NCBI GenBank assembly: GCA_033439265.1
Contig: JAVTVX010000026.1
Span: 8,681,001-8,745,000 of the forward strand
Origin: Dillenia suffruticosa
Lineage: Eukaryota; Streptophyta; Magnoliopsida; Dilleniales; Dilleniaceae
DNA: 64,000 nucleotides
Direction of reading: 5' to 3'
Positions within the stretch are counted from its first letter, which is position 1. Each line of letters begins with the position of its first letter. Below the pieces are notes generated by a model, which was not told the origin of the DNA, ran no database searches, and saw only the letters and a list, made by a program, of their open reading frames with translations. A program made the translations under genes and the position numbers. Positions 60,437 through 64,000 of this stretch are shown here, in pieces.

Positions 60437-62589
60437 AATTTTCATTGCTTGCAAGACCAAACTCTTGTGATAGTATCGACGTGGAGGGCATACACGATCT
60501 TCTGATGCAAGACCAAACTCTTCAGTGTCACCGTCCGCTTCAGCTGCACCTTCCCATGCCCTTTCGCCTTCTCTTGATGCACCTTCACTGTCTCTATCAG
60601 TTGCACCTTCAGTTGTACCTTCAATGCAAGATTCACACGTTGAGGGGGAAGATACGCGGAGCTGATATTCCCTTGCGGAGATTCGTAAGTAGTAACTTTT
60701 GAATTATTATCACAATAGTTTTTTTTATATACCTGATGAGTTTGTTTAACTATTTTTTTTATTAACCATTTTTTGTTTCTAATTTTATGATAAATTCACA
60801 AACTCTGTGTGTTATTCATGGGCTAGATAGAATTATTAACAGCCATTGGGGATGGGCATCAATGTCTTACACAAGTACTCCAGATGATATCAAAGAATTA
60901 TGGTGGAGAGAATTCAAGGTAAATTAAGCCTTTAAATTTAAATATAAAAATAAGTGTATGATTTAAATATAACTAATTGTGTTTTTTTTTATTACAGCGA
61001 AAGTTCAATTGGGATGAGATTGAGGAGCTTGAAATAAGAAGAATTTTTAATAAAAAATACGGTCATCACATCCGAGGTGTACTAAATCATACAAAGACTA
61101 ATCGAAAGAAGCCAAACTGTATCACCGAAGATAATTGGCTTAGGATTTTAAACTTCTGGGATTCCGATGAGAGCCGACGGAGGAGTGAGCAGAATAAAAA
61201 AAATCAATCTTATAATTTTGGGGAATCATCTGCTACTTATGTAGGAGGCTCTATCAATATTGATGAGTATAGAAATAGAATGGTAATTTGGTTAAATTAC
61301 TATTTTTTTGAATTTAATTCTTTTATTTTTTTATTATTTCATTATATCTAACAGTATTTTTTTTAGACCAAGGAAATGGGATCCCAGCCATCATTTATAG
61401 AGACTTTCACACGGACTTTTCAGAAAAAAGATAAGACCTGGAGTGGGGAGAGAGCTAGAGTGGTTATGGTATGTAATTTCAAAATTTTTAATAGTTTTAT
61501 AGACACTTTGCAACAAAGATTTTAACATATTATACTGAATCTATCATAACAACGTTAGAAGATGAATTTATTAGATTTGTCTATTCTAAAATTTTTTTCA
61601 CTATTTAAATTGATTTTTTCATTTCTAATTTATACCTTTTTGTATCATTATTAATTAAAATTAGGGAATACATAATATCAATTTTTTTACGTCATTTCCG
61701 AATGGTTGGTTTATTATGTTACGTATTAGTATAATTTTTTTCTTTATTCGATCTGTTATAGTTTCAAACTCTTAATAGTAGTTGAATTTTAATTTCAATT
61801 AAAGCACTCCTCATTATCTAAGTATCATTCTCATGGATAAAGCAACTAAATACATAAATAGAAATATGTTTAATTTCAATTCCATAAGTCTATTAAATTT
61901 GTAATATTTGATTCACATATTAACTTTTATGTCTTATTGTTTACTGTCAATCACTTAATGAGGAATACAGTTTTGTATTTTTATTTTCTTTGTTGGATAT
62001 TTTATTACATTGTTAAACTGTTAATTGACACTTGTATTTCTTTTGTTAGATATTTTATTATATTGTTATTTTAATTTTCTTTTAATTTCTCTTATGACAA
62101 TGCAGGAATAATATGATTAGCTTGTACTGAGAAATTCCAGTGGTAGTGATGATGCTGCTACGTATGAGCCATCTGTTAATAATATGGCTTTATGGCTCGA
62201 GGCTACTGGTGGAGTGAAGCAGGGAAGAGTACTTGGGATGGGCTTGTTGAGCAGAACTTGCAGACTCAATGGTCCATCTTCTTCTACCCAGATACTAGTA
62301 AGAAAAGAATTAATACAAATGAACAAGAGCTGAGCCACTTGAAGGAGCAGTTAGCACAAAAAGCCAATGAACTTCATGCCATGCGCGTAGAACTCGGGCG
62401 AAGAGATAATGAATTTGAAAAGTTTCGCACACAACAGAGGCTTATAATGTAGTATCTTTAGTTAGTCTCCACTTCAAATTTGATTCCCCCTTTTCAATCT
62501 CCTCCAAATGATGATGATGATGATTATAACATATTTAGTGATGATGATGGTACTGGTGACGGTGATGGTGATGGTGATGATGCTTCTTG
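60437..62589 (+). pseudogene. TNPA-like/Transposase_24 gene of CACTA-3
   Basis: The second gene of the element. A Ser/Ala/Pro-rich N-terminus (about 60460-60660) precedes the Transposase_24-type core: an exon ending HWGWASMSYTS...WWREFK (to 60918), exon 60998-61282 (RKFNWDEIEELEIRR... to GGSINIDEYRNRM), exon 61367-61468 (QPSFIETFTRTFQKKDKTW) and exon 62106-62589. The last exon contains ALWLEATGGVKQGRVLGMG, a coiled-coil stretch (LSHLKEQLAQKANELHAMR) and an acidic tail. Splice sites GTAAAT, GTAATT, GTATGT and the matching AG acceptors fit. A frameshift in the last exon and stops at its start suggest decay. Such proteins are the DNA-binding partner of TNP2 in other CACTA elements. Confidence 0.75.
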
Positions 62590-62924
62590 AGATAGTTTTT
62601 TATTTTTTCACGCTTACATTTAAATATGATTGTTATTATTACTTGGTTCATATTGCTAGATATTTGATATTCTATTACTTATTTATTACTATTTATTATT
62701 ATTTCATGACAATGGTAGTGCTTTAAAAATTATTATTTGATTGATACTATTAGATGGTTAGTTGTTTGAATGAGTAAAGACTGGATAAATTTCATATTAT
62801 TGGCTATTGGATGGTACCCTGGATGGTTTGTTGATGATGATGTTGGATGTTTAGTTCATAAACTGGTTGGCTGAGTAGAGAGAAATATGATATATAGGGA
62901 AAATTGGTGCAAAAAAAAAAAAAA

Positions 62925-63610
62925 CCAAATTTTTTGTCGCAAATTTTCCAGATTTGTTGCAAAATTCATCGTTGATTCTGATATTCATCGCAAAATTTGT
63001 TGCTAAATTTTCCACATTTCATCGCAACATTCGTCACTAAATTCGTCGTCGAATTTGTTGCAGATTAGCAACAAATTGTACGACAAATAAATATTCGTCG
63101 CACTTATGCGACGATAACAATTTGTCCAAATTTCCAACGAAATTATTTTTCGTCACAAAATTTGTTGCAAAAATTAGCGAAAAAAAATTTTTTGTTGAAG
63201 ATTTGCAACAAAAAAATTCGTCGCCAATTTTGCGACAAATAATTATTTGTCGCTAATTTGTGATAAATAATATTCATCGCAAAATTGGTCGCAAAATTGC
63301 AACAAAAAAATTTTTTATGCTAATTTGTCAGATGAATTTTGCGACAAATAGATTTGCAACAGATATTTTTTGTCGCAAAATGTGTCGGAAATTTGCAACA
63401 AAAATATTTTGGTTGCTAATTTTTGCGACGAATTTTGGGACAAAATATCATTGGTCGCTAATTTTGTGACAAATATGATATTTTTTGTTGCAAAAATTTT
63501 TAACGAGTTATTAGCGACAAACTAGTTTTTGTCGGAAAATTTGTCGCAAATTTATTTAGCCACAAAATTTTCTCCAATTTTCGTTGCAAAAATACTGTTT
63601 TTTTGTAGCG
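62925..63610. repeat. Right subterminal repeat array of CACTA-3
   Basis: Repeated TTTGTCGCAAA/TTTGCGACAAA and TTCGTCGC units, related to but slightly different from the left array (GCAAA in place of GCTAA is more common). Ends at the terminal inverted repeat. Confidence 0.8.
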
Positions 63611-63613
63611 TAT

Positions 63614-64000
63614 AAGTTTTAGATATTTATAAATTATTCAAAATAAATTTAGTATTCATAGATTTCTTGCCAACCCGTAAAGTGTTCATAGATTGAAGAC
63701 ATTCAAAATATTAATAATTAATTCAAATTGTCTCCGCAAAGTGAGAACCCACCACTCCATATGCAGGTGGCTACATTTCTCTTTTAGTCCCTCTTATAAC
63801 TTTTGGCATTTTGATTTGTTCTCTCCTCAACTTTACAAACCAAATTGTTCCATGTTAAGTCTATAACTAAGGCCTAGTCACACTCAATGCCTAAAATCCT
63901 CCTATCCAAGGCCGAGTTATGGAAATATGTCGCAATATTCACAATGATAAGTAAATGATTAAATTAAAAGTATATGATATAATAAAAAGTGAATATTTTA
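63614..64000. other. Unassigned right flank
   Basis: No gene or repeat that can be recognised. Confidence 0.5.

Larger units (their letters stand above)
53405..63610 (+). mobile_element. CACTA-3: CACTA (En/Spm) transposon with TNP2-like and TNPA-like genes, 10.2 kb
   Basis: Left end CACTACAAAAAAA at 53405; right end TTTTTTTGTAGCG at 63610, with one mutation in the CACTA core. TSD TAT on both sides. Long subterminal arrays lie at 53405-54000, 54415-55075 and 62925-63610. A GC-rich 5' region (55080-55480) is followed by the two transposition genes on the plus strand. Stops in TNP2 make this copy non-functional as it stands. Confidence 0.9.

Overview
This window is repeat-rich, AT-rich nuclear DNA of a flowering plant. 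No intact host gene was recognised. Almost everything that can be assigned is a transposable element or an old integrated copy of a plant pararetrovirus (family Caulimoviridae), and most are stacked inside one another. The plant assignment rests on caulimovirid movement-protein and polymerase remnants, Athila-type Ty3/gypsy, Ty1/copia, CACTA (En/Spm) transposons with a TNP2-type transposase, and an Au-like SINE. No species can be named from the sequence.

Layout. (1) 1-1510: non-coding DNA crowded with a short GTCGAC(C/T)T motif. (2) 1511-41960: a cluster of four endogenous pararetrovirus (EPRV) pieces in alternating orientation: A minus, B plus, C minus, D plus. The junctions are head-to-head near 11650, tail-to-tail near 18062 and head-to-head near 41245. 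Parts for movement protein, coat/gag-like protein, aspartic protease, reverse transcriptase and RNase H are visible, all broken by stops and frameshifts. (3) Copy A is interrupted by a 4.19 kb solo LTR (6694-10882, TSD TGGAT). (4) Copy C is interrupted by a 17.65 kb Athila-like Ty3/gypsy element on the minus strand (20884-38536, near-perfect TSD). That element carries a 7.18 kb CACTA transposon (25331-32510, TSD ATA) and a 3.27 kb solo LTR (32856-36126, TSD TACAA) of the same family as the first solo LTR. (5) 41961-44660: unassigned DNA, part of it sharing the GTCGAC-type motif of the left edge. (6) About 44661-49654: a 5' part of a Ty1/copia element (LTR end, PBS, gag, protease, integrase, partial RT), cut off at an Au-like SINE (49655-49820). 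(7) 49840-50512: a short unassigned stretch with possible exon-like coding potential. (8) 50513-52820: a 2.3 kb non-autonomous CACTA element (TSD GTA). (9) 53405-63610: a 10.2 kb CACTA element (TSD TAT) with a TNP2-like transposase gene and a second TNPA/Transposase_24-like gene, both with introns; the TNP2 copy is decayed. (10) 63614-64000: unassigned flank.

How the parts relate. The two right-hand CACTA elements share terminal sequence and palindromic subterminal units built on TTAGCGACGAA/TTCGTCGCTAA, so one TNP2/TNPA pair probably served both. The CACTA element inside Athila has a different subterminal motif built on ACCGTC/GACGGT and belongs to another family. Nesting gives a relative order: EPRV integration, then Athila, then CACTA-1 and solo LTR 2. 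Solo LTR 1 is also younger than the EPRV.
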